DNA of 46,383 nucleotides from Arcicella rigui (GTDB lineage Bacteria; Bacteroidota; Bacteroidia; Cytophagales; Spirosomataceae), in assembly GCF_034929435.1 (NCBI RefSeq), contig NZ_JAYFUM010000013.1, forward strand, positions 1 through 46,383. Reading direction: 5' to 3'. This document shows positions 27,803 through 36,255 of this stretch, piece by piece. The notes beneath the pieces are model-generated. The model saw nothing but the letters and a program-made list of their open reading frames with translations, was not told the origin of the DNA and ran no database searches. The position numbers and the translations under genes are program-made. Position 1 is the stretch's first letter; the number at the start of each line of letters is the position of its first letter.

Positions 27803-28204
27803 ATGAAAGCATTATTAATTATTGCCTCAATGTTGTTCCTAACGCCATTTTGGCAAAATAATGAGGAGGATGAATTAGCCGAAAGTATTGCTCGTGGTAA
27901 AGAGATTTATCTCAATAATTGCATCGTTTGTCACATGGGAAAAGGAGAGGGAGTAGCAAAGCTTAATCCACCATTGGCAGGGTCTGATTATTTGTTAAAA
28001 ACGCCTGATAAAGCTATTAGGGCTATCAAGTATGGTTTACAAGATGCCATAGAAGTAAACGGCGTAAAGTACAAAGGAATGATGCCCGAATCGGGATTGG
28101 AAAATGAAGAAATTGCAGATGTAATGAATTATATTTCAAATACTTGGGGGAATAAATCAGAAAGAATATTTGATGCAAAAATAGTAGAGGGAATCAAGAA
28201 ATGA
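27803..28204 (+). CDS. Small secreted c-type cytochrome
   Basis: This 133-residue protein has an N-terminal signal segment (MKALLIIASMLFLTPFW). The heme-binding motif C40IVCH44 is present, and a methionine in GMMPESG (93 or 94) is the probable sixth ligand. The fold is the standard class I cytochrome c (cytochrome_CBB3/c551 type), with a C-terminal helix EEIADVMNYISNTWG. It lies 123 bases after the PQQ sugar dehydrogenase, so it may take electrons from that enzyme in the periplasm. The partner assignment is inference from position. Its stop codon lies inside the terminator stem-loop. Confidence 0.88.
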   Translation: MKALLIIASMLFLTPFWQNNEEDELAESIARGKEIYLNNCIVCHMGKGEGVAKLNPPLAGSDYLLKTPDKAIRAIKYGLQDAIEVNGVKYKGMMPESGLENEEIADVMNYISNTWGNKSERIFDAKIVEGIKK

Positions 28205-28216
28205 TTCCCTTTTTTT
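28188..28216 (+). terminator. Intrinsic terminator overlapping the cytochrome c stop codon
   Basis: AGGGAATCA (28188-28196) and TGATTCCCT (28202-28210) form a perfect 9-bp stem with loop AGAAA. A T-run follows. The TGA stop (28202-28204) is part of the stem. Confidence 0.88.
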
Positions 28217-28322
28217 ATTAGTACTTGTAATCATAAAAGCGGTATAATTTTATAAAGTAGATTTGTTCACGATATTAATTTTTAATTAAATTAGGGTTTA
28301 ATTTTTTGTGAGATTTTACTAA

Positions 28323-28369
28323 ACAACTAAATAGTTTAGTTGTAACTAAACATAAAATGCCTTAATTTG
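28323..28369 (+). promoter_or_regulatory. Palindromic operator and promoter of the toxin-antitoxin operon
   Basis: Three alternating half-sites occur: ACAACTAAA (28323-28331), TTTAGTTGT (28335-28343) and AACTAAAC (28344-28351). Two overlapping perfect inverted repeats result: 9-bp arms with a 3-base spacer, and GTTTAGTTGTAACTAAAC. TTAATTTG (28362-28369) matches TAnnTTTG except at one position. Autorepression by the XRE antitoxin is typical of such operons. Confidence 0.65.
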
Positions 28370-28419
28370 TATTAAAAAATATAAAATCTATAAATGGAAA
28401 GCAACAGTTCAATCAATTA

Positions 28420-28740
28420 GTGGTTGATGGAAATGGGCAACTGGATGAATTTGAAAATGATTTGAAGGATACTACTTATTGGAGTGAATTTAAAACGCTG
28501 TTAGCATATATGGATTTTGTGGCTAATAACAGAACATTGCCACAAACTAAGTTCAAGGATATAACGCCTGCCAAAGAGTTAGTAAAAGAATATGAATTCA
28601 AAAGTAAACACTTAAGAATTTATGCAATTCATCAACCAAATGGAAAGATAGTTATTTTAGGAGGTTATAAGAACAATCAAAAAAATGATATTAATAAATT
28701 TAGGTCTTTAAAAAAACAATATTTAGATTCTTTAAAATAG
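28420..28740 (+). CDS. RelE/HigB-like toxin of a type II toxin-antitoxin pair (start uncertain)
   Basis: The protein has 106 residues from the GTG at 28420. The central and C-terminal pattern fits the RelE/ParE-like mRNA-interferase fold: YMDFVANNRTLPQTKFKDIT, VKEYEFKSKHLRIYAIH, GKIVILGGYKNNQK, DINKFRSLKKQYLDS. An XRE-type gene follows after 7 bases, the toxin-first order of higBA-type loci. The frame stays open upstream to 28366 and reads INGKQQFNQLVVDGNGQ through the GTG. That looks like genuine family sequence but offers no ATG, GTG or TTG before 28420. Translation may therefore start at a non-canonical codon (ATA at 28381 or 28390) or the N-terminus may be shortened. An out-of-frame ATG at 28394 gives only 8 codons. 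Confidence 0.75.
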   Translation: MVDGNGQLDEFENDLKDTTYWSEFKTLLAYMDFVANNRTLPQTKFKDITPAKELVKEYEFKSKHLRIYAIHQPNGKIVILGGYKNNQKNDINKFRSLKKQYLDSLK

Positions 28741-28747
28741 ATTTAGG

Positions 28748-29074
28748 ATGGAAAGAGATGAATTATTGAAAAGTAAAGAATACTGGATTGCAAAAATCCA
28801 AATGGATTTATATCAACTTATAGAAAATTATTGTATTGAAAAAAAAATAACCAAAACTCAATTAGCTAAGGAATTGGGCGTTTCAAAAGGTTATATTAGC
28901 CAAATTTTGAATGGAAACTTTGACCATAAATTAAGTAAGTTGGTTGAACTTTCATTGGCATTTGGTAAAGTTCCAATTATTGAATATGAAAATGTTGAGA
29001 AATATACCTCCCCAGATAAATCTGTGGAACATGAGGTTGTTCAACAGGATGATTTAATTTTTACTTGCGTCTAA
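28748..29074 (+). CDS. XRE-family helix-turn-helix antitoxin
   Basis: This 108-residue protein has a Cro/C1-type HTH at about 34-75 (KITKTQLAKELGVSKGYISQ, ILNGNFDHKLSKLVELSLAF). It starts 7 bases after the toxin gene, so the two are co-transcribed. It should neutralise the toxin and repress the operon through the palindromes at 28323-28351. The last 14 bases overlap, tail to tail, with the 3' end of the minus-strand GH43 gene, leaving no room for a separate terminator between the convergent units. Confidence 0.85.
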   Translation: MERDELLKSKEYWIAKIQMDLYQLIENYCIEKKITKTQLAKELGVSKGYISQILNGNFDHKLSKLVELSLAFGKVPIIEYENVEKYTSPDKSVEHEVVQQDDLIFTCV

Positions 29075-30029
29075 AATACGGCCAACCTTTTTTGAAAATC
29101 ATTTCTACTAAATTGATTTTTGATTTGCCTTGGTCGTCGGCATCGTAATAATGAATAGATACCATATTTTTACCTTTTTCTCTTAGTAAACCAACATGAC
29201 CGGGCCCTTGAAATTTACCTTCGGTTCTTAGAATAATAGTGCCGCCACCTGCATTCAAATCTTTGCCAATTTGGTCTAAAAATGGGCCTAAGGGATTTTT
29301 TGAACGTCCGCAAACGATGTAATAAGTACTGTTTAAGCCTTTACAACATAAACCATTATTTACAAAAAGGTAATAATATTCACCTTCTTGGATCAAGCAT
29401 GAAGCTTCCCAGTCTGATTCTCTACCACCAGCTACTTTTTTGATACTTTCGCCCGATTTGATTTTACCCGAAGCAGAATCCAACTCCACAGCACCAATAC
29501 CACCGAAAAATGAACCATAAGTCATCCAGATTTTTCCTTGTTTGTCTTTCAAAATACTTGGGTCTATGGCATTGAAATCTTTTCTTTCTTTTGAGGCAAC
29601 GACCAAGCCTAAATCTGTCCATTTGTATTGGGGCGAATTGGGGTCAAGTGTTTGGTTGGTTGCTACGCCAATAGCAGATTGCGATGCTCCAAAAGATGAA
29701 CAAGAGTAATACAAATAATATTTTCCGTTCATAAAAATACAATCAGGTGCCCAAAAATGTCCTTGAAATTTAGGAACATACTCTTTAATCCAATTGGGAA
29801 AAGAATCTTTTTGGAATACAGTTTTGGCAGAAATTTTCCAATTTTCTAAATCAGAAGAATAAGTAGCTTTGATGCCATTGCCTGTTGAAAATATCCAATA
29901 GGTATTACCATCTTTTTGAATCGTTGATGGGTCATGAGATTCAATTTCACCCATTTGAGCCACAAGGTTGTGGCTCAAATGGAGTAAAAGTAAAATGAAT
30001 AAATACTTGATATGTTTATGAATAATCAT
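29061..30029 (-). CDS. GH43 endo-arabinanase-like glycoside hydrolase
   Basis: The protein has 322 residues from the ATG at 30029. An in-frame TTG at 30050 would overlap the upstream gene and precede the signal peptide. The signal segment is MIIHKHIKYLFILLLLHLSH with cleavage near VAQ. The five-bladed GH43 catalytic triad is visible: base D33 (SHDPS), pKa modulator D156 (NAIDPSILKD) and acid E208 (DWEASCLI). Motifs FWAPDCIFMNGKYYLYYS, MTYGSFFGGI and VNNGLCC are typical of alpha-1,5-L-arabinanases (GH43 subfamily 4/5-like). It lacks a lipobox, so it is probably periplasmic and may cut imported arabino-oligosaccharides. It is the last gene of the PUL. Confidence 0.88.
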   Translation of the reverse strand: MIIHKHIKYLFILLLLHLSHNLVAQMGEIESHDPSTIQKDGNTYWIFSTGNGIKATYSSDLENWKISAKTVFQKDSFPNWIKEYVPKFQGHFWAPDCIFMNGKYYLYYSCSSFGASQSAIGVATNQTLDPNSPQYKWTDLGLVVASKERKDFNAIDPSILKDKQGKIWMTYGSFFGGIGAVELDSASGKIKSGESIKKVAGGRESDWEASCLIQEGEYYYLFVNNGLCCKGLNSTYYIVCGRSKNPLGPFLDQIGKDLNAGGGTIILRTEGKFQGPGHVGLLREKGKNMVSIHYYDADDQGKSKINLVEMIFKKGWPYFRRK

Positions 30030-30040
30030 CCAATAAAAAA

Positions 30041-31726
30041 TTATTCCCAAGTAAGCTTGATGAAAGAAACGGCTTGTCGGGGTAAGTTGAAATTTAATGT
30101 AAGTGTGCCATTACTTACTTTTTGTTCAGTGGATGGAGTAAATAAGGCAAGTTGACCAGCTTTTTCTAAAGTAGCGATTTGCTCTGCGGTAGGTTGTTGT
30201 GGCGAACCCATTTTCTTCCAAACTTCATAAGAATTGCTATGTTCGGCATCAATTCTATATTCTGAAACTTTTACTTTTTTGCTTGGAATAGCTTTAATTG
30301 TTAATTCTACTGGAGCATCATTGGCTTTTAGGTCGTCGTCGTGATAATTCCAGAGCATTACTGCCGCTGTTTTTTTATCCGTACTTACCAAAGCATTAAT
30401 GTCGGCACTTGCTTTTCGCACGCTTGAATCTACGACCATTTTGGTAGTATATGCTTGATTTCCAGAAACCTTTACTCTTGAGCCACTCATCATGCCAAAC
30501 ATTCTGAAAACATTTAGCACAGGTTTATCAACGCCATTGGTTGCCAAATCACGGAAACCGTAAAACCAAGGTTGGTTTTCAAACTCAAATGACCAACTCA
30601 CTGCCCCGATAAGATTTACATTGTACTTATCCATTAAATCATACTTTTTGGCAAAAGAAGCAGCCGTATAACTTGAGTACATCGTACCATTACGATAGGC
30701 GTTTTCAGGATTAGTTGCCATGCCACAAGCAGCACAACCTTCGGGGTCTGACTCACCGATAATGACTGGAAGTTTATTTAAACTTGGGTATGATGCCACA
30801 ATTTCAAAGCCTTTATCAAGGTCTCTGAGCTGTGTACCCATGTTCATTTGTACGTGTCCGTTCACAATCTTAGGTGCGCCTTTGGCATGATAGGTAATGA
30901 AATCTATGGGAGAACCTATTTTACCTGTGGCAAAATTTTTCCCTTGAGTTACATGGTCTAAAAAAGTCTTTAAGAAAGTAGCTGATTTATCCCAAGATGG
31001 GCCTGTTACTTCTGGTCCTCCGATTTTGGCACTTGGCAAAGCACGTTTTACAGCATCTGCTGTGTAGTCGTACAGCTTGATGTATTCTTCGGTTGTACCT
31101 TTCCAATAACCTATGTTGGGTTCATTCCAGAGTTCCCAGTACCAAGTTTCTACTTCTTTTTGTCCATACTTTGCCACAGAATGCTTCACCCATTGATAGA
31201 CAAGTTCCGCCCATTTATGATAATCTTTTGGTGGATAAGCCCAACCAGTGTAAATATCATTATAATTATCCCCCGGTTTCCAATGATGACGATATGGGTT
31301 TGGGTGGCTTGATAGAGCTTCTGGCATAAAGCCAATTTGGGCAATGGGTTTCATGCCTCGTTCAAGAAAAGTATCAAAAATCTTATCAACAATAGTCCAA
31401 TCATACACAGGATTTCCATTGGCATCTTCAGTATAAGCATTGGTTGAACCCCATTTTAACGCCGCAGTACCATCGCCTGTTACAAGCAAACTGTGTACTC
31501 GTACATTTACGGGTACAGGACTCAAAGCCGACAATTCAGAAAGCAGTTTCTTGCCATCTTTCATGTAAGTATAATTGGGTTCATCGTAGCCAAACCAAGC
31601 CCAAATTGGAGTCATTTTCCCGATTTTTTGACTTAAATCGGCTTGAATAATGGTTTTTTCTTGTTGACTAAAAACCGAAAAAGTGAAACAAGAGAGGAGG
31701 TAGGCAAATAATAATTTTCTTTTCAT
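30041..31726 (-). CDS. GH39-like glycoside hydrolase
   Basis: The protein has 561 residues from the ATG at 31726. The in-frame upstream extension to 31795 precedes the signal peptide and is unlikely. The signal is MKRKLLFAYLLSCFTFSVFS. The clan A (beta/alpha)8 acid/base is E202 in WYWELWNEPNIGYW. The likely nucleophile is E325 in PVIIGESDPEG. This pattern fits GH39, whose members include beta-xylosidases and alpha-L-arabinofuranosidase/arabinopyranosidase-type enzymes. The C-terminal 150 residues form a beta-sandwich (AAVMLWNYHDDDLKANDAPV). Substrate is not fixed by sequence. The arabinan-type neighbours suggest an arabinose- or xylose-containing oligosaccharide. It is closely spaced with GH97 upstream (75 bases) and GH43 downstream (11 bases). 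Confidence 0.82.
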   Translation of the reverse strand: MKRKLLFAYLLSCFTFSVFSQQEKTIIQADLSQKIGKMTPIWAWFGYDEPNYTYMKDGKKLLSELSALSPVPVNVRVHSLLVTGDGTAALKWGSTNAYTEDANGNPVYDWTIVDKIFDTFLERGMKPIAQIGFMPEALSSHPNPYRHHWKPGDNYNDIYTGWAYPPKDYHKWAELVYQWVKHSVAKYGQKEVETWYWELWNEPNIGYWKGTTEEYIKLYDYTADAVKRALPSAKIGGPEVTGPSWDKSATFLKTFLDHVTQGKNFATGKIGSPIDFITYHAKGAPKIVNGHVQMNMGTQLRDLDKGFEIVASYPSLNKLPVIIGESDPEGCAACGMATNPENAYRNGTMYSSYTAASFAKKYDLMDKYNVNLIGAVSWSFEFENQPWFYGFRDLATNGVDKPVLNVFRMFGMMSGSRVKVSGNQAYTTKMVVDSSVRKASADINALVSTDKKTAAVMLWNYHDDDLKANDAPVELTIKAIPSKKVKVSEYRIDAEHSNSYEVWKKMGSPQQPTAEQIATLEKAGQLALFTPSTEQKVSNGTLTLNFNLPRQAVSFIKLTWE

Positions 31727-31801
31727 GTTAAATGTTTGAGGAATATTAGAAGTGAAAAAGGGTAGTACTTGGAAAGAATTTCTTTCCAAGTACAAAATAT
31801 T

Positions 31802-33718
31802 TTATTCAAAAACTGCTACAAAGCCTCCGTTGGGTTTTACAGTAATTTTTGTTAGATTTCTTGAAATCTTTAGCGGGGTTTCTTTCAAAAGAGTTTGCTC
31901 ATCATCGGACATTAATTGACCTTTTTTGTTTTTCAAGAAAGATAAATCAAGGTTCAAATCTTTGGCAATTCCTTCGCCATTGATACCAGCCACGTACCAT
32001 TTATTTCCTGATTTGCGGGCAACGACAAAAAGTTTTCCCGGAAAACCATCAATAAAACGGGTTTCATCCCAAGTACTTGGTAGTGTTTGTAAATATTGCT
32101 GTGCAAAAGCAGGTACATGAGCCATGCCTTCTGGTTCTTCTGCAAAATGTTGAATACCAGAGATAAAAACAACCGATAAGGCTAATTCAAAAGCCGAAGT
32201 TGTGCGTCTTTGAATGTTTGGAACTTTGTACAAATTCATCGGCGTGAAATCCATCGGGTCGAAAGCATTACGAGTAAAAGGCAAAGTGGCACAATGTGCA
32301 GGTTGCTCGTCGGCAGCTCCTTGGTCGAATGTTACCATTTCAAAGCCTTTTACAGCTTCGGCTGACATCAGATTTGGATAAGTTCTGTGCCAACCTCTCG
32401 GTAAAGTTGCTCCGTGAAAATTCACTAAAAGTTTTGCTTTGGCAGCATCTTCCAAAATATTCAAGTAATACTTAATCATCGACTGTCCATCGCCACCGAA
32501 GAAATCAATTTTTACGCCAGCAATACCCATTTCTCGGATTTTGTTAAATTCTTTTACTCTTCCTTCGTGGGTTAGCAACAAGCCTTTTGGATGATACTTT
32601 ACGGTATTCCAATCGCCTGCTGAGTTGTACCAAAGTAATAATTTTACATTTTTGGTTTTAGCGTAATCAGCCAACCATTTTGTTTTTTCGTAGCCAATTC
32701 TGGTGTCCCAATCAGCATCAATTAAGCAATACTCCCAGTGCATTTTTGCAGCGAAATCTATATAATCTTTGGTCGTATCAAAATTGACAGAATCATCTTT
32801 TTTCATAATCCAGCTCCAAGAAGATTTTCCTGTTTGGACAAAAGAAGTATCCATTTTCACCGCAGGTAGGGCTAAATCTGTACCCAAAGTAGATTCAGTA
32901 ATAGTTTTTAACGAACCGACTGTAATGACTCTCCACGGCGAAAGCCAAGGTAAAGTTGACTGAGGATTAAGTTCGCCACCTGTAAATATTTCTGGTGCTT
33001 GCGGAAAACCAATTTTATACTCATTATTAGGCGATTCGGCTCTGAGGCGAGTAGCACAATAAGTACCGTCTAAGCCTGCCTCGGTTAATAAAACCCAAGT
33101 GCCGTTACTCTGAAAAAGGGCAGGATATACCCAGCCCGCTTTGATTGGCGAAATAATACCTGCTAAAATATCTTTCTGATAAAATTCTTCATACGAAGGA
33201 TGGCAATGTTCCCAACCAGTTTGGGCATCACTCATTGGTTGAAGCCAAGCTTTGGTGGCTTCTGGAAATTTGAAAGAAGTAATTTCTTCGCTGATTTTTT
33301 TAATATCTGTTGAATTTTCGGGAAAGAAGTATCTGAAAGCAACGCCATCGTTTGAGACTTGAAAAATAATGTCTATTTTTTTCCCTTCGGCATTTTTTAA
33401 TTTAAAAACCTGACGGTTGGCTGTATAGGTGATATTACTTTTCTTCGTGGTTTTAATGCTATACTGGTCTTTTACCAAAATGGGTTTTGTAGTACTCAAT
33501 AGCGAAAGTCCTTTGCTGAAATCGCCATCTTCACGGATAAGTCCTAAACTGGAAGAAGCCAAAACCGTTTTGCCTTGAAAGCTAACAGCGTAATTGGCTT
33601 GCTGATTTTTGACAGAAAAATCTACGACAATTTGTCGGTTGGGACTGAAAACTTTCTGCGAAAAAGAACTGAAAGCAAGTAATAAAAAAATAATGGAGGA
33701 TAATGATTTTAGGTTCAT
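31802..33718 (-). CDS. GH97 glycoside hydrolase, probable retaining type
   Basis: The protein has 638 residues with a signal peptide (about 1-20). It has three parts: GH97 N-terminal beta-sandwich (about 23-290), catalytic barrel (about 295-545) and a C-terminal beta domain. In the barrel, D405 of GVKIDFFGGDGQ lies where retaining GH97 enzymes carry their Asp nucleophile. E454 or E460 (SAEAVKGFE) is a candidate acid/base. The inverting SusB-type enzymes use two Glu bases instead, so a SusB-like starch role is less likely. Known retaining members are alpha-galactosidases and related enzymes. In an arabinan/pectin PUL, alpha-galactoside or beta-L-arabinopyranoside side groups are reasonable targets, by inference. 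Confidence 0.88.
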   Translation of the reverse strand: MNLKSLSSIIFLLLAFSSFSQKVFSPNRQIVVDFSVKNQQANYAVSFQGKTVLASSSLGLIREDGDFSKGLSLLSTTKPILVKDQYSIKTTKKSNITYTANRQVFKLKNAEGKKIDIIFQVSNDGVAFRYFFPENSTDIKKISEEITSFKFPEATKAWLQPMSDAQTGWEHCHPSYEEFYQKDILAGIISPIKAGWVYPALFQSNGTWVLLTEAGLDGTYCATRLRAESPNNEYKIGFPQAPEIFTGGELNPQSTLPWLSPWRVITVGSLKTITESTLGTDLALPAVKMDTSFVQTGKSSWSWIMKKDDSVNFDTTKDYIDFAAKMHWEYCLIDADWDTRIGYEKTKWLADYAKTKNVKLLLWYNSAGDWNTVKYHPKGLLLTHEGRVKEFNKIREMGIAGVKIDFFGGDGQSMIKYYLNILEDAAKAKLLVNFHGATLPRGWHRTYPNLMSAEAVKGFEMVTFDQGAADEQPAHCATLPFTRNAFDPMDFTPMNLYKVPNIQRRTTSAFELALSVVFISGIQHFAEEPEGMAHVPAFAQQYLQTLPSTWDETRFIDGFPGKLFVVARKSGNKWYVAGINGEGIAKDLNLDLSFLKNKKGQLMSDDEQTLLKETPLKISRNLTKITVKPNGGFVAVFE

Positions 33719-33802
33719 GGTAAATAAAATTGGGAATAATTATTGATAAATTGTAAAGGTTGAATAGCGAGTTAATTTAACATTACTGTAATATGAGGTT
33801 AA

Positions 33803-33842
33803 TTTTTCCCTTGTCGAATTGTGTAAATCACAAGGTGAAAAA
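33803..33842. repeat. Inverted repeat in the leader of the GH97 gene
   Basis: TTTTTCCCTTGT (33803-33814) pairs with ACAAGGTGAAAAA (33830-33842) with one bulged base. It lies just downstream of the GH51 terminator and about 85 bases before the GH97 start on the minus strand. It could be an operator or a second hairpin. No gene is seen in 33719-33924. Confidence 0.45.
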
Positions 33843-33857
33843 TTTCATCATTCACAT

Positions 33858-33908
33858 AAAAACGTCTTATCAGATTAATCTTGGTAAAAATTAATCTGAT
33901 AAGACGTT
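33858..33908 (-). terminator. Long-stem terminator after the GH51 gene
   Basis: AACGTCTTATCAGATTAAT (33861-33879) and its exact complement (33890-33908) form a 19-bp stem with a 10-base loop. On the minus strand it follows the GH51 stop by about 17 bases and ends in five T. It splits the PUL transcript or limits read-through into GH97. Confidence 0.8.
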
Positions 33909-33924
33909 CCAAAGAGTGCTTTGC

Positions 33925-35913
33925 TTACAGCAATTTTACTCTTAGTACAGTAAATGAATTAGGTGCTAAAGTCAAAGAGATTTTTTTCTTTGGATTTAGG
34001 GTAATCGTTTCTTCAACTGGACTCACATTGGTTGCATTTTCAAAAGTATTGGCAGCATCAAGGTTGTCGTTTTTCAACACGGTTAATTTAGCTTTTGTAT
34101 CAAATTTCTTGATACCTTCTAAATTCACTTCACGTACTTGAGCTTTGTCTGAAACGTTAGCTACTTTCAAGATTACTTCGTTGGTAGCTTTGTCTAAAAT
34201 ACCAGAAGCAAATAAATCATCTTGACCAGTAAGAGCTGTCCCGTTTTGAGTGGTGTTCAGCACGTGCGTACCTTTATTGGTAGAATACAATTTTTGTACA
34301 TGATAATTTGGCGTTCCGTAAGAACGAAGGTTATCAACCCAAATTAAATCTGGTGTCCACTGCCAGCCTTCTGCATGAGCAAACAAAGGAGCATACGAAG
34401 CCATTTGTACTACTTCGGCGTTGCGTTCTAAACCCGTCATAAATGCCGCTTCTGATAAAGCACATTTCCAGTTATTACGGTTGTTTACACTTACTGTTCT
34501 ATCGCTTTGTGCAGCGTACTCACCTGCAAAAATTTTAGAGCCTTTACGGTCGTAAGTATCATAACGAGCCGCATTTTTCAAGAACCAATCGGGAGTACGG
34601 TAATAATGTTCGTCGATAATATCGGCGTTCATACTACGCAACTCAGTGTTTAAATAATTGAATCTGTCGCCTTCTGGGTCAGTACCTGAGCTGTTTACTA
34701 ATTTAATATTAGGATATTTTGCTTTGATAGCTTTTGTGAAAACTTTTAATCTTTCAACATACTGAGGCCCCCAGTTTTCGTTTCCAACACCCATCATTTT
34801 TAAATTGAATGGAGCAGGATGACCCATTTCTGCACGTATTTTTCCCCATTTAGAATTTACATCTCCATTGGCAAATTCAATCAAATCTAAAGCATCTTGG
34901 ATATATGGCTCTAACTCGCTCACTGGCACAACTTCGGCAGTATTGAACTGACAAGCCATTCCACAGTTTAAAATTGGAAGAGGTTCAGCACCGATGTCTT
35001 CTGCCAATTGGAAGTACTCAAAGAAACCCAAGCCAAAAGTTTGGAAATAATCTGGTGAAGGACGATGAGCAAACTCTACATTCCAACGGTTGATAATCAA
35101 TTGACGTTCTTCGATTGGCCCAAGTGTTTTTTTCCATTGATAACGGTTAGCCAAATCAATACCTTCTACAATACATCCGCCCGGAAAACGAATAAATCCC
35201 GGTTTCATATCGGCTAATAATTGAATCATATCAGCACGCATTCCACCCGGTCTTTTTTTCCAAGTATCTTCTGGAAACAATGAAATCATGTCAAGGTCAA
35301 ATTCTCCGTTACCTTCAAACCAAATTCTAAATTTGGCTTTCGCTTCTGTTTCGGTAGCATTGAAACTGATTGCCTCTTTTTTCCATTCTTGAAGACTATT
35401 GGCAGGGGTAAGTGTTGTACTTCCAATGATACTTCCTTTGGCATCCAGTAATTCAAGATGTAGTTTTACAGCACCGCTTCTATGACGATAAAGTACTGAA
35501 AAATCATATCTCAAACCTTTTTTGATTCCCATGCCTTTGAAACCCTCGTTGGTAAGTCCTAAATCTCCTTTTGAAGTATTGCTTAATTTTACGCTAATAA
35601 ATCTTGGATTGGCAGTATTTCCTTGGCGGTTTTGTACCACAATGTCGCCTTCGTTCTCCTTTTTTCTTTCAACTTTCCAACCCATTAATGGCTTTTGAAA
35701 TTCAAAAGAGCGGTTTTTAACTAATTCTGCATAAATACCGCCATCAGCTCCCATGTTAATATCTTCAAAAAAGATTCCCCACATCGTTGGCTTGATTTCG
35801 GCAACGGGTTGTGTGGCTTTGATATTAATTACTGGTGTTTGAGCATGCGTTCGGGCTGGTAATCCGATTGCCGTAGCGAGCAAAGAAAAGACTGTGAGTT
35901 GTTTAAGATTCAT
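33925..35913 (-). CDS. GH51 alpha-L-arabinofuranosidase
   Basis: The protein has 662 residues with a signal peptide ending near THAQ (25). After MWGIFFEDINMGADGGIYAE comes an inserted CBM4/9-like beta-sandwich (about 75-215), common in this GH51 subgroup. The catalytic barrel has FIRFPGGC (about 240), acid/base E379 (GVGNENWGPQY) and nucleophile E465 (KIFAGEYAAQSD). The C-terminal alpha-L-AF_C beta domain closes the protein (about 470-662). The family removes terminal alpha-L-arabinofuranose from arabinan and arabinoxylan. Together with the GH43 enzymes it is the strongest indication that the PUL targets an arabinose-rich polymer. Its location is probably periplasmic. Confidence 0.93.
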   Translation of the reverse strand: MNLKQLTVFSLLATAIGLPARTHAQTPVINIKATQPVAEIKPTMWGIFFEDINMGADGGIYAELVKNRSFEFQKPLMGWKVERKKENEGDIVVQNRQGNTANPRFISVKLSNTSKGDLGLTNEGFKGMGIKKGLRYDFSVLYRHRSGAVKLHLELLDAKGSIIGSTTLTPANSLQEWKKEAISFNATETEAKAKFRIWFEGNGEFDLDMISLFPEDTWKKRPGGMRADMIQLLADMKPGFIRFPGGCIVEGIDLANRYQWKKTLGPIEERQLIINRWNVEFAHRPSPDYFQTFGLGFFEYFQLAEDIGAEPLPILNCGMACQFNTAEVVPVSELEPYIQDALDLIEFANGDVNSKWGKIRAEMGHPAPFNLKMMGVGNENWGPQYVERLKVFTKAIKAKYPNIKLVNSSGTDPEGDRFNYLNTELRSMNADIIDEHYYRTPDWFLKNAARYDTYDRKGSKIFAGEYAAQSDRTVSVNNRNNWKCALSEAAFMTGLERNAEVVQMASYAPLFAHAEGWQWTPDLIWVDNLRSYGTPNYHVQKLYSTNKGTHVLNTTQNGTALTGQDDLFASGILDKATNEVILKVANVSDKAQVREVNLEGIKKFDTKAKLTVLKNDNLDAANTFENATNVSPVEETITLNPKKKISLTLAPNSFTVLRVKLL

Positions 35914-36255
35914 CTGAAATTGAATAATTGATAAATTGGTTGGTTGAATTATGTCTTCTTAGATAAGCAATTTTTAAAGTAAAACTACTTACTATTTATT
36001 AAGGAATCGTTTTTATAAAGCTCTTTCGTCTTAGGCTTTATGCTGTAAGCGTTAGGCTATAAGCATTTCTAAAATTGTATTTTGTTATTTATAATTGTGA
36101 ATTAGTACAAAAGTTTTAAAGCTATTTTGGTTTTGGGATTGCTGATTTCGGAAATTAGATAAACAACCTTTTTTTTAATTAGAATACGTTAAAAGAAATC
36201 ATCTTATAAATCCGAAAGCCGAAATCACAAATCCGAAATCCAACTTAACTCCTAT
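35914..36255. other. 342-base gap with degenerate short repeats, no gene
   Basis: The gap lies between the GH43 stop and the GH51 start, both on the minus strand. It holds GCTTTATGCTGTAAGCGTTA followed by GGCTATAAGC (about 36031-36065), AATTGTGAATTAGT (36093-36106), a TTTCGG word (36149-36154) and CCGAAAGCCGAAATC-type words (36213-36242). The last two groups can pair. No clear promoter or open reading frame was found. Confidence 0.5.

Noticed and set aside
28394..28420. ATG at 28394 as a toxin start
   Set aside because: It is out of frame with the toxin and meets a stop after 8 codons.
32769..32963. Plus-strand small frames opposite the PUL enzymes (for example 31093-31329, 37787-38134, 41206-41526)
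   Set aside because: They lie wholly antisense to well-supported glycoside hydrolase, SusC or SusD genes and show no domain or promoter of their own.
31802..33718. GH97 as a SusB-type starch alpha-glucosidase
   Set aside because: An Asp (D405) sits at the nucleophile position typical of retaining GH97 members, and the neighbours are arabinan-type enzymes.
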